Assembly (NCBI RefSeq): GCF_900091475.1
Contig: NZ_FMIB01000002.1
Location: forward strand, 2,418,001 to 2,482,000
Direction: 5' to 3'
DNA length: 64,000 nucleotides
Source: Micromonospora chersina
Lineage (GTDB): Bacteria; Actinomycetota; Actinomycetes; Mycobacteriales; Micromonosporaceae
Made by a program: the position numbers and the translations under genes. Under the pieces are notes generated by a model. The model saw only the letters and a list, made by a program, of their open reading frames with translations, searched no databases and had not been told where the DNA came from. Shown piece by piece: positions 17,735 to 24,980 of the stretch (position 1 is its first letter; each line of letters opens with the position of its first letter).

Positions 17735-18025
17735 ATGTACGATCGCGGTGTGCAGGAAGTGGTACGGCGGTGGTGGAACGGCGTCTGGGGGCGCCTGACC
17801 CGGCGGGACGTGTGGCTGGTCCGCGAGACGCGCTGGACGGTGATGGCCCGGGCCGGGGACACGGAGTCAGGAAAGGTGCTGCGCTGGGAGTTCGACTCGG
17901 AGCCACCGGCGCTGGAGATGGTTGATCGCCTCCTGCGCGCCGACACCGCCGGCCGTTGGCGAGAGCAGGACCGCGGCACTCCCCCGCCGGGTACTGGCGC
18001 TGGCGAGGCGCGGCGGATCACATAG
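17735..18025 (+). CDS. Small unknown protein of actinomycete islands
   Basis: 96 residues. The core RDVWLVRETRWTVMARAG followed by VLRWEFDSEPPALEMVDRLL looks like a compact conserved domain seen as small proteins in actinomycete islands. ATG start, no clear motif. It may form an operon with 17477-17674 (60-base gap). Confidence 0.6.
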   Translation: MYDRGVQEVVRRWWNGVWGRLTRRDVWLVRETRWTVMARAGDTESGKVLRWEFDSEPPALEMVDRLLRADTAGRWREQDRGTPPPGTGAGEARRIT

Positions 18026-18092
18026 TGACAATTATTGTGTTCCGTTCGAATCCCAGCCCCTGGTCGCCCTCACCCCGCTGTCGCCCTCTGCC

Positions 18093-18338
18093 CTACCTGA
18101 TGGGCTTGGCCGGCAGCCCCGTTATCTCACCGGATCGCAGCCCGGCCCGCTGCACGAATATTGCCCGTCGAGCGACAGCATCGCCCTTGATGTTGAGTTG
18201 GTAGCCCTCGAGCCAGAGCCACCCGTCGTATGTCCGCCAGCCGAGCACCCGGATCACCCGGAAGAAGATTGGGTTGATGAACTGCACGCTGGCCGATCGG
18301 GTCACGTAGAGAAGGTCACCGGCACGGGGTGCGGTCAC
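18093..18338 (-). CDS. Small conserved protein (third of an overlapping trio)
   Basis: 81 residues. The core GDLLYVTRSASVQFINPI, continuing to RTYDGWLWLEGYQLN, is a compact beta-rich domain that I recognise as a recurring small protein of Micromonosporaceae and Streptomyces accessory regions, without known function. The GTG start overlaps the stop of the upstream gene in GTGA, so the trio is translationally coupled. Confidence 0.65.
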   Translation of the reverse strand: MTAPRAGDLLYVTRSASVQFINPIFFRVIRVLGWRTYDGWLWLEGYQLNIKGDAVARRAIFVQRAGLRSGEITGLPAKPIR

Positions 18339-18553
18339 CGCACCCACCCGAGGAACCGGCGATGGAGAAGCCCGGCAGGAGCCCAACCCATGTCCTGGCT
18401 CGCGGCCACCAGGCACGACCCCATGTATAGAGCTAGGGATATGGGCGCTTCTTCGTACTCGGCCTGCAGCTCCTGCCTCCGAGTGCGGCACGGCCAAGGG
18501 GCACCGCACCCGCCGCAACTCCAAATAGGTAGAACAGGCGCGTGAGATGTCAT
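18335..18553 (-). CDS. Small Cys-containing conserved protein (middle of trio)
   Basis: 72 residues. Begins MTSHAPVLPIWSCGGCGAPWPC. The Cys-x2-Cys-x4-Cys pattern could bind zinc, and PISLALYMGSCLVAAS forms a helix. It belongs to a widespread small actinobacterial family, sometimes mislabelled flavin reductase. ATG start with GGGAGG spaced six bases away; it overlaps both neighbours by four bases. Confidence 0.7.
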   Translation of the reverse strand: MTSHAPVLPIWSCGGCGAPWPCRTRRQELQAEYEEAPISLALYMGSCLVAASQDMGWAPAGLLHRRFLGWVR

Positions 18554-18735
18554 CCCGCCTCCCCTGGCCAATGCCGGCGGCTGATGGGGATGCGGTGTCT
18601 CGATCGACACGGCAGCTCGCCCCCGCAGCGACAAATCCTCCGGGCTCTCCTCCACGACCACACCGGCCGATGTCGACGCGCCAAGGTCAGGGCGACTGCG
18701 ATCACGTACTGGTCGTAGGAGACCTGCCTGCCCAC
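18550..18735 (-). CDS. Small basic Cys protein (first of trio)
   Basis: 61 residues from the GTG at 18735, preceded by GAGAGGGG; an ATG nine codons upstream is possible but has no ribosome site. Carries VALTLARRHRPVWSWRR and CRCGGELPC, a Cys cluster in a basic context, and RHRIPISRRHWPG near the end. It overlaps the next gene in ATGA. Transcribed divergently from the XRE regulator. Confidence 0.6.
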   Translation of the reverse strand: MGRQVSYDQYVIAVALTLARRHRPVWSWRRARRICRCGGELPCRSRHRIPISRRHWPGEAG

Positions 18736-18829
18736 CGTGACCCCTCTCGTATATGAGGGCATGGCAGCCGGGCCACGCTGGGTCATCCGACCACCACGCC
18801 CGGCAAACACGTTGCCACGCATGACAGCG

Positions 18830-18846
18830 ATCCGCAATATGCGGAT
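18830..18846. promoter_or_regulatory. 17-bp palindrome in divergent promoter region
   Basis: ATCCGCAATATGCGGAT is a perfect inverted repeat with 7-bp arms. It lies between the divergent trio (start 18735) and the XRE gene (start 18911), and is a candidate operator for the XRE protein. Confidence 0.5.
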
Positions 18847-18910
18847 TGCCGTTCTGCGTTCCGCGTGTCTGCGAACGGAAGTCAGGTGTCCCGCATGGCA
18901 AGATGACCAC

Positions 18911-19786
18911 GTGCCTCAACGCCAAAGCCCTACCGTCAGGCGCCGACGACTGGCGCTGACCCTGCGGCAGCTCCGTGACAGGGCTGGCATCACCTCGGCC
19001 GAAGCAGCCAGGCGGGTGGACCACGATGCGAGCTGGCTGAGTCGTATCGAGACGGCAGAGGTACGACCCCATCCCAACGACGTGCGGGCGCTACTGGCGC
19101 TGTACGGAGTGGAAGGTGACCAAGCGGAAGCCGTTATCGCGGTAGCACGGCAGGCGAAGCAGCGCGGTTGGTGGCAGCGGTATAGCGACGTCTTGCCGGA
19201 CTGGTTCGCCGCGTACGTCGGGATGGAATCCGAGGCGTCGGTCATCCGCACCTACGAATGTCAGATGGTGCCTGGCCTGCTGCAGACCGAGGAGTACGCG
19301 CGGGCCGCGTTCGAAGGTGCGCCGGTCCCGATGCGCGACGACGAGGTAGAGCGTCAAGTCGCGCTGCGGATGGAGAGGCAGGCCATCCTGTCAGGTGACG
19401 ATCCGCCGCTCCTGCGCGTGGTCATCGATGAGGGAGCCGCTCGGCGGATGGTCGGCGGACCCGAAGTGCTGCACAGACAACTCAACCGCTTGATCGAGGA
19501 CTCGACCAAGAGCAACGTCCAGATCCAACTCCTTCCGTACTCCGCCGGCGTCGGCTTCGACGGGAGCTTCGTGATCCTCGACTTCCCGCCGATTCCCGAG
19601 CCCTACCCCGACGCGGCCGAGGAGCGGATGGTCTACGTCGACACGCTGACCGGCGCGCTGTACCTGGACCGACCGTCGGAAATCGCCGCATACGCCGCAG
19701 CGCATGAGCAACTCCAAGCCCAGGCACTGGCACCCAATCCCACGCGAGATACGCCGCGTGCGATTGCCGCCGAGCTGATCACATAG
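18911..19786 (+). CDS. XRE-family regulator with DUF5753-type domain
   Basis: 291 residues from GTG 18911. An N-terminal helix-turn-helix (LRQLRDRAGITSAEAARRV, then WLSRIETAEV) is followed by a ~180-residue DUF5753-like domain, recognised by QMVPGLLQTEEYARA and VIDEGAARRMVG. Such proteins are paired with small DUF397 proteins in developmental (WhiJ-type) and Scr1/Scr2-like toxin-antitoxin-like loci. The DUF397 partner follows 13 bases downstream. An ATG-started longer frame exists but lacks homology upstream. Confidence 0.9.
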   Translation: MPQRQSPTVRRRRLALTLRQLRDRAGITSAEAARRVDHDASWLSRIETAEVRPHPNDVRALLALYGVEGDQAEAVIAVARQAKQRGWWQRYSDVLPDWFAAYVGMESEASVIRTYECQMVPGLLQTEEYARAAFEGAPVPMRDDEVERQVALRMERQAILSGDDPPLLRVVIDEGAARRMVGGPEVLHRQLNRLIEDSTKSNVQIQLLPYSAGVGFDGSFVILDFPPIPEPYPDAAEERMVYVDTLTGALYLDRPSEIAAYAAAHEQLQAQALAPNPTRDTPRAIAAELIT

Positions 19787-19799
19787 GAGGCCAGGAGCC

Positions 19800-19994
19800 A
19801 TGGACCTGTCTCGCGCTGTCTGGCGCAAGAGCACCAGGTCCGGTTCAAGCGGCAACTGCGTCGAAGTGGCCACGCCACCCCAGGTCGTCATGGTCCGCGA
19901 CAGCAAGCAGCCGCACGGACCCCTGCTCTGCTTCTCCCACGGCGATTGGGTCGCCTTCATCCAGCGCATCAAGGTCGGCAGCTTCCAAGCGTAG
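19800..19994 (+). CDS. DUF397 protein
   Basis: 64 residues; WRKSTRSGSSGNCVEVA and VMVRDSKQPHGPLL followed by WVAFIQRIK are the full DUF397 signature. ATG start with AGGAGG-type site. It is the expected partner of the preceding XRE gene, and the family is thought to modulate that regulator. Confidence 0.95.
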   Translation: MDLSRAVWRKSTRSGSSGNCVEVATPPQVVMVRDSKQPHGPLLCFSHGDWVAFIQRIKVGSFQA

Positions 19995-20104
19995 GAGCGA
20001 TCCCGTCCAAGTTGCGCAAGACAGCAGCGTCCTCGTGCCCCGTTACGTGCCCGATCGTTCGGACAGCGAGGGGTAACGAGGGTCAGCGGCAACAGGAGAC
20101 GACG

Positions 20105-20142
20105 AAGGCCCCTGACTCGCGTTTCCGCAGGTCAGGGGCCTT
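20105..20142 (+). terminator. Terminator after XRE/DUF397
   Basis: AAGGCCCCTGAC pairs perfectly with GTCAGGGGCCTT (12 bp) around a 14-base loop. Confidence 0.8.
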
Positions 20143-20151
20143 GCTGTTCCC

Positions 20152-20184
20152 TGGTGGCGGGTAGAGGATTCGAAACCTCTGCAG
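20152..20184 (-). other. tRNA 3'-end remnant (tRNA-Tyr-like), possible old attachment site
   Basis: On the minus strand AGAGGTTTCGAATCCTCT is a T-arm (with one extra T in the loop) followed by ACCCGCCACCA, an acceptor strand ending in CCA. Actinobacterial tRNA-Tyr ends in a closely similar way, and SLP1-type elements integrate there. No tRNA 5' part is present. This could mark the boundary of a nested element. Confidence 0.5.
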
Positions 20185-20376
20185 CTTCCGCGACGGCTTT
20201 ACAGAACGCCACGGTCAAGCCTTTGAGCAGCACAAATGCTGATCGACAGGGGTTCGGCGACACAAATACGACGCAGTGGCCAAGCGAAGGGGTCAGTTGG
20301 AGTGCCGCCACGACTGAGAACCCACACACCGCTCGCTAGGTTGCTGTCCCTACGACGGTCAGGTGAGGAGAGATCC
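20185..20376. other. Intergenic, nothing further recognised
   Basis: Short stretch between the tRNA remnant and a small open frame. It probably contains the promoter for the GHKL gene region. Confidence 0.35.
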
Positions 20377-20499
20377 ATGGCTGTGGCTGACCAGTCCCGT
20401 CCCGAAAGCAGTGCCGGTCGATGGTCAGCGCTCCGCCTTGGTCGGCGCTGTCACATGCGGCTTCCACACTGTCAGGACGCCGCCAGACCTGTTCCATAA
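20377..20499 (+). CDS. Possible 40-aa leader or small protein
   Basis: An ATG with a strong GAGGAG site at proper spacing opens 40 codons (MAVADQSRPESSAGRWSALR...) ending at TAA 20497-20499, 21 bases before the GHKL gene. It could be a small protein or a translated leader. No homology is recognised. Confidence 0.35.
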   Translation: MAVADQSRPESSAGRWSALRLGRRCHMRLPHCQDAARPVP

Positions 20500-20520
20500 A
20501 GGACAAGACTAAGGTAACCT

Positions 20521-22581
20521 ATGCGACTCTTCGTATCTGCGTCGACACGAGAGGTGACTACATTGCCTGAGGTTCACCTTACCGTCGGAGAATCCAAGAT
20601 CAAACAATTTCTCAACAAGAAGCCTCTGGAGACGATCGAAGAATTAATCTGGAACGGCTTAGACGCAGACGCGCGGACGATAAATATTGAACTTGAGCGC
20701 AATCCGGCCGGCGCACTCGCTGGGATTGTGATTACCGATGACGGGCATGGTTTCTCCTTCGACGAGGCTAACGAGTACTTCCCTGAATACGGCGACACGT
20801 GGAAGAAAAAGATTCGGGCCTCAAGGACGCGAAATAGGATCTTGCATGGCCGGAATGGGGAGGGGAGGCTCTTCGCGCTGTCGCTCGGACCCGATCCGAC
20901 ATGGGAGTCGGTCGCTGCCGCTGGCGACGGTCGAGTCAGGACGCGAGTTCGGGGCAATAGCCTTCGGCCGCTTGTATGGAACATTGATCTCATGGACCCA
21001 GCGGGTGGCAGCCCCGGCACTCAATTCCGAGTACGCATACCTGATGAGCGGCGTCTGCGCAGCCTTGAGCCCGAGTCGGCGGTTCCTCGCCTCACCGCAA
21101 GGCTTAGCTTCTATCTTCTAGCGTATCCAGAAGTGACCATCACTTACGATGGGTTTACGTTGGATCCGCGTGATGTGATAGAACAAGAGGTTGATCTAGC
21201 CCTCGAATTGCCGCCAGAATACACTAACGATCCGAACCCCCCAAAGGTCAGATTCGTAGAGTGGAAAGAGAGAGTTGCTGACCAAAAGCTGCTGATTTGC
21301 AACGGTCGAGGCGAGGGCCTTCTCGACTACGGCTCTCCCTATTCGTACTCAATCCTCTCGTTTACGCCATACCTTATTGCTGAGCGATTCAACGATCTCA
21401 GTCAGAGGGAAGTTCATATGATCCCGATGGTCGATGCTTCGTTGCTTCATTCGGCCATTCTTGCAGTGCGGCGTCACGTCACCCAGCGGCAGCGAGAGAT
21501 ATCAAGCAACGTGGTTAGCCAACTGCAAGACGAAGGAATCTATCCGTACGACGGCAAGGACCTCAGCGAGACAGAGGAAGCCGAGCGGCAGACATTCGAT
21601 CTTGTGGTGACGGTCGCGAGATCCGCGCTGGCAAATAAGCTTGTTCCGCGAAAGTTCCAAGTTGAGCTACTTCGGGCCGCGCTCGAAAACGACCCCTCGG
21701 ACCTTCACGAGATTCTTGACAACGTACTCGCACTCTCTGATGAAGAGCGGGCCGACCTTACGCAACTTATTAAAGACACACATCTAGCCCACGTCATTTC
21801 CTCGGCCAAGACGGTGGTTGATCGACTCAACTTTATATCCGCCTTGCGTAACGTTTTTGCAGACACCGACAAGCGTAACGCGCTGAGAGAAATTGATCAG
21901 CTGCATCCAATGATCGCTAGCAATCTGTGGCTATTCGGGGAGGAGTGGAACTTCTCCCAGACCGAACAGGGTCTGACGTCGGTTTTGGCGCAACATCTCT
22001 CGCGGCTAGGCCAGGAGGTGACGCTTGAGAACCGTCTTCAGAGCGTGAAGCGCGATGACGGTCGCAGCGGGCGAGTTGACATTGTCATGTTCCGAGGTAT
22101 CGGAGACGAGCACCATACGCAGCGTCTAGTGATCGAACTGAAGCGACCAAGTTTGCGGGTGGGATCCGAAGAACTCGAACAGGTCAAATCCTATGCTCGG
22201 GCAATTGTGCGAGACCCCCAGTATAAGCACGGCGCGGGCAAGTGGAAGTTTATCCTCGTCACATACGACATCGCCCCGGAGATCGAATACGATATTAAAC
22301 AGGAAGATCGAGAGCCTGGACACGCGGACAAGCAGCGGGATTATGACCTGTGGGTTCTCACTTGGGGGCAAATCTTCGATGATGCCGAACGGAAGCTGCG
22401 CTTCTTCCAGAGGCGCCTTAACTATGAAGCGACAGAAGAACGTGCCCACGGCAGTCTAGCCAAGCTGACAGAGGAATACGGCATTGGCCTCACACGGACG
22501 CGGAGTCGACAGGCGGCTAGCGGAAACACGAATGGAGTTGTGCCAGGTCAGGCTCGCAGGGTCGACACGGCGATCGACTGA
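20521..22581 (+). CDS. GHKL ATPase fused to PD-(D/E)XK nuclease
   Basis: 686 residues. The N-terminus is a GHKL (gyrase/Hsp90/MutL) ATPase: N-box EELIWNGLDADA (Glu41, Asn45), G1 DDGHGF (73-78) and G2 GRNGEGR (110-116). The C-terminus has a restriction-endonuclease fold: VDIVM (Asp520), then LVIELKRPS (Glu539-x-Lys541) and a QVKSYA helix. The middle is helical. MORC/MutL-like GHKL proteins linked to nucleases are known from restriction-type loci, so phage or DNA defence is the best guess. ATG 20521 has AAGG upstream; a TTG at 20563 with GAGAGG is an alternative. Codon use is visibly AT-richer than in neighbours, a sign of transfer. Domains are firm; biological role is inferred. Confidence 0.85.
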   Translation: MRLFVSASTREVTTLPEVHLTVGESKIKQFLNKKPLETIEELIWNGLDADARTINIELERNPAGALAGIVITDDGHGFSFDEANEYFPEYGDTWKKKIRASRTRNRILHGRNGEGRLFALSLGPDPTWESVAAAGDGRVRTRVRGNSLRPLVWNIDLMDPAGGSPGTQFRVRIPDERRLRSLEPESAVPRLTARLSFYLLAYPEVTITYDGFTLDPRDVIEQEVDLALELPPEYTNDPNPPKVRFVEWKERVADQKLLICNGRGEGLLDYGSPYSYSILSFTPYLIAERFNDLSQREVHMIPMVDASLLHSAILAVRRHVTQRQREISSNVVSQLQDEGIYPYDGKDLSETEEAERQTFDLVVTVARSALANKLVPRKFQVELLRAALENDPSDLHEILDNVLALSDEERADLTQLIKDTHLAHVISSAKTVVDRLNFISALRNVFADTDKRNALREIDQLHPMIASNLWLFGEEWNFSQTEQGLTSVLAQHLSRLGQEVTLENRLQSVKRDDGRSGRVDIVMFRGIGDEHHTQRLVIELKRPSLRVGSEELEQVKSYARAIVRDPQYKHGAGKWKFILVTYDIAPEIEYDIKQEDREPGHADKQRDYDLWVLTWGQIFDDAERKLRFFQRRLNYEATEERAHGSLAKLTEEYGIGLTRTRSRQAASGNTNGVVPGQARRVDTAID

Positions 22582-22585
22582 GCCG

Positions 22586-22804
22586 CACGGCGCTCCCGCG
22601 TCGTCCAGCACGATCGCACAGAAGCGGGCCGTCTTCTCAGGCGCGCTCAGGTACGCCGTAGAGCTGCGGCTACTCGATGCGCACCCGATGTCGATGGTTG
22701 GCTGGACCGGGCCGAAGACGGCCGATGACCTGGACCGCCGGGCCACGTTGATCTGCCGAGAGCTCCCTAGGCCCAAGGGCGGCGCCATCCCTTCGACTGG
22801 CTAA
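22586..22804 (+). pseudogene. Tyrosine-recombinase (integrase) remnant
   Basis: The frame containing SSTIAQKRAVFSGALRYAVE, then HPMSMVGWTGPKTADDLDRR, matches the linker between the core-binding and catalytic domains of actinomycete site-specific integrases (KRAVLxNALxYAVE...NPxxxVxWxxPK). Neither the N-terminal domain nor the catalytic R..HxxR..Y part is present, so it is a fragment of roughly 60 codons. It immediately follows the GHKL gene. Confidence 0.65.
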
Positions 22805-23353
22805 GCCACCTCGGCCCCGGAAGCGGCGGCGTCTCGGACGGAGTTGAGGATCGTGATCAGGCGGTCGACGTCGGCGGACGGGAAGATCGAGTCCGGCCCG
22901 TGCGGGGCGATGTCGCTGAACGGGGATTCGTAGAGCCCTGCGGGCTCCATGACGCCGTTCTGGGTCACGTGGGTGATGATCAGGTTGACGAAGTTGATCT
23001 GGTTGGCGGTCAGGGTGCGTCCGGCCAGGAACTCGCCGAACGCCTCCGTTGCGGCCTCCCGGTCCAGACCGACCAGCGAGCGGATGAACAGCCAGCCCGA
23101 GCCCGTGCGCCGAGCGGCGGGCCTCATCGATGTCCTCGGTACCGCCGCCGCTGGCCGCCAGCATCCGTTCCAGCTCATCGAGGTCGGTTGGGGAGAGCTG
23201 CGTGTTGCGGCGCAGCTTCTGCAGCGCCAGGTGGTCCTCGTGGGCGCGCAGGTACACCCGGGCCTTAGGGCGGAACCGTTCGAAGTCCGTGCCGATCTTG
23301 ATGTCGTTCAGCGTGACGACGGAGATCTCTCCCTGTGCGGATATCGCCAGCAC
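22801..23353 (-). pseudogene. HsdR-type restriction subunit, C-terminal remnant with frameshift
   Basis: The first part reads FRPKARVYLRAHEDHLALQK and TQLSPTDLDELERML. After a single-base shift near 23115-23125 the next frame continues with GWLFIRSLVGLDREAA and NFVNLIITHVTQNG, ending in IFPSADVDRLITILNSVRD. This is the C-terminal helical domain of type I restriction helicase/R subunits. The motor and nuclease domains are absent, so the gene is a dead remnant of about 185 codons. No HsdM or HsdS is seen. Confidence 0.7.
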
Positions 23354-24021
23354 CAGAGGAGGTCAGAGGGCGCGACGACTTGATCTATCCGCAAAGTCCG
23401 TCATCGCTCGTCACGGTGGCCACCCGAGCCCCGATTGCACCGCCGCCCACCTCCCGACGCCGGCCCGCCCAGCCGCCCCTGCGTCAACTTGCCGTGCACC
23501 CGCGAGGCGTACCCCTGCCCGCGAGGACAGGCAGCGCTGGCCTGTCGGGCCGCGACTCGGCTCACCCTGCTCGCCCGTGGCCAAGCGCAGGTCACCGCAC
23601 CGGTCACCACCGCGGCCCCACGCTTGGTCGGCTAACTCGGACCCGCCCGGCCGAATTGGACGTCCAGCCGCAGCCGCCCACACACCGTGCGCCCCTCCTG
23701 TCGCTGATACGGCCTGAGCTGGCGCCCCCTTTGCAGTATCGGTCTGTTTAGGTCCACGTCGGTGTGCATCGCTTGGCGTTGTCAAGCATGGCCGGAGATC
23801 AGAAAAGAGCTTCGGGGCATGATGGACGCCGGTTCACCCGCCCGCCAATACTAGTCCCGATGAACAACTACGACGCCGCGCCGACGGCCACGCAAGGTAG
23901 GCGGAGTTAACGCCGAAGGCCAGGCGATGACCGAGCGCGAACAGGATTGGCACAGTCGTTCGCTGGACAAGCAAGTGCTCTGCTCAACACCCCTTGAGCA
24001 CTAACCAATTAGGAGAAGACG
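23354..24021. other. Gene-poor stretch in the island
   Basis: About 670 bases. High-GC frames occur on both strands, but none has a family-like sequence, ribosome site and codon pattern together. It is likely decayed sequence beside the HsdR remnant. Confidence 0.4.
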
Positions 24022-24312
24022 GTGGCTATTCTGCGTAGCTCCAGAGAACTGGCACTTGTTCTCGACGCCGCGATCGATGCTGGCGATGACGCCGTCCGCA
24101 TGCAGGTGGAGTGGCAAGCCACCTGGACCGACCGCCCGTGCTTTCACTGTGGCGGGCATTTCAACAACGACGACCGAGCCTTTCTGTGGCAGGGACATGA
24201 ACAAGCGTTGGTGATGCATCAGAAGTGCTTGCTCGATTGGCTCCCCCGCGTCCAGCGCGACGCCAAGCGCATTGACCTCCCGTATGCCTACAGGGGGACC
24301 CATGAATCCTGA
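24022..24312 (+). CDS. Small putative zinc-binding protein
   Basis: 96 residues, GTG start with AGGAG seven bases upstream. CFHCGG, then a His and Cys spaced later (HEQALVMHQKCLLDWL), form a C-x2-C...H-x3-C pattern that could bind one zinc, like the Cys-His clusters of small actinobacterial island proteins. The function is unknown. Confidence 0.6.
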   Translation: MAILRSSRELALVLDAAIDAGDDAVRMQVEWQATWTDRPCFHCGGHFNNDDRAFLWQGHEQALVMHQKCLLDWLPRVQRDAKRIDLPYAYRGTHES

Positions 24313-24390
24313 GCAAGTTCCGGGCCAGGCCGGCGGTGCGGCGCGCCGCAGACAGCCCAGACCAAATGCCCTTAGCAAGGAGGAGACGAC

Positions 24391-24777
24391 ATGGCAGGCC
24401 GAACTGGCACCGTTTCAACTTTCCGAGGGCGAGTCTATTGGCGGCCTGTTGGGCATCTGCTACTGCCTGCCACGATCGGACCGGACGGACAATACAGCTC
24501 CCTGCCGGCGCGAGCCGATGAGTTGCCCGAATCTCGTCGTAAATGCCCGGCTACGCTACACGGTCTTACCAGGGCAGTCCGCAGGTGCGCGGCGAACCGC
24601 ACCGCAGACCTCGGCGCCCGAGGGTCTACGGACGCACCGCAGGTCCACCGCGACCCCAGCGGGCGGGGCCGAGAGATCGGGCCGCCGCTCGGTCACCCGG
24701 GCGACCAGCAGGAGCGCAGGTCAGAGGCGTCAACCTCCCGCCCGTCACCGTCGATGCTCGCCGGGCCGGCGTCTTGA
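24391..24777 (+). CDS. Possible small protein, uncertain
   Basis: 128 codons from an ATG with a strong AAGGAGGAG site 6 bases upstream. The first ~70 residues (GRVYWRPVGHLLLPATIGPD) look protein-like; the rest is low-complexity Arg/Pro/Ser, suggesting that the true frame is broken. A competing frame from ATG 24302 overlaps it. I recognise no family. Confidence 0.3.
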   Translation: MAGRTGTVSTFRGRVYWRPVGHLLLPATIGPDGQYSSLPARADELPESRRKCPATLHGLTRAVRRCAANRTADLGARGSTDAPQVHRDPSGRGREIGPPLGHPGDQQERRSEASTSRPSPSMLAGPAS

Positions 24778-24980
24778 TCCCAGCTCATCACCGTGGCCAG
24801 CCCGCGTCGTTGCTGTCCGTGAATGTCACCGGCTCCCAGACTTGCCATGCCTGCACTGCCCTTTGCGCATCGGGGCAACGAATACGAACACGGATGCCCG
24901 AGTCACGAGCCGTCGCGGAGCGCCCAAAGGTCGTTGTGAACCTGACTTGGCACCTCGGCGGGCGATCCGTCGGTGCGGTG
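24778..24980. other. Intergenic, nothing recognised
   Basis: Short stretch between convergent units. No terminator-quality hairpin was found. Confidence 0.35.

Noticed and set aside
18043..18068. GTTCGAATCCCAG, T-loop-like sequence
   Set aside because: The flanking bases do not pair into a T-stem and no acceptor strand follows.
23401..23785. Several overlapping frames at 23.4-23.8 kb
   Set aside because: Arg/Pro/Ala-rich sequence on both strands, typical of non-coding high-GC DNA.
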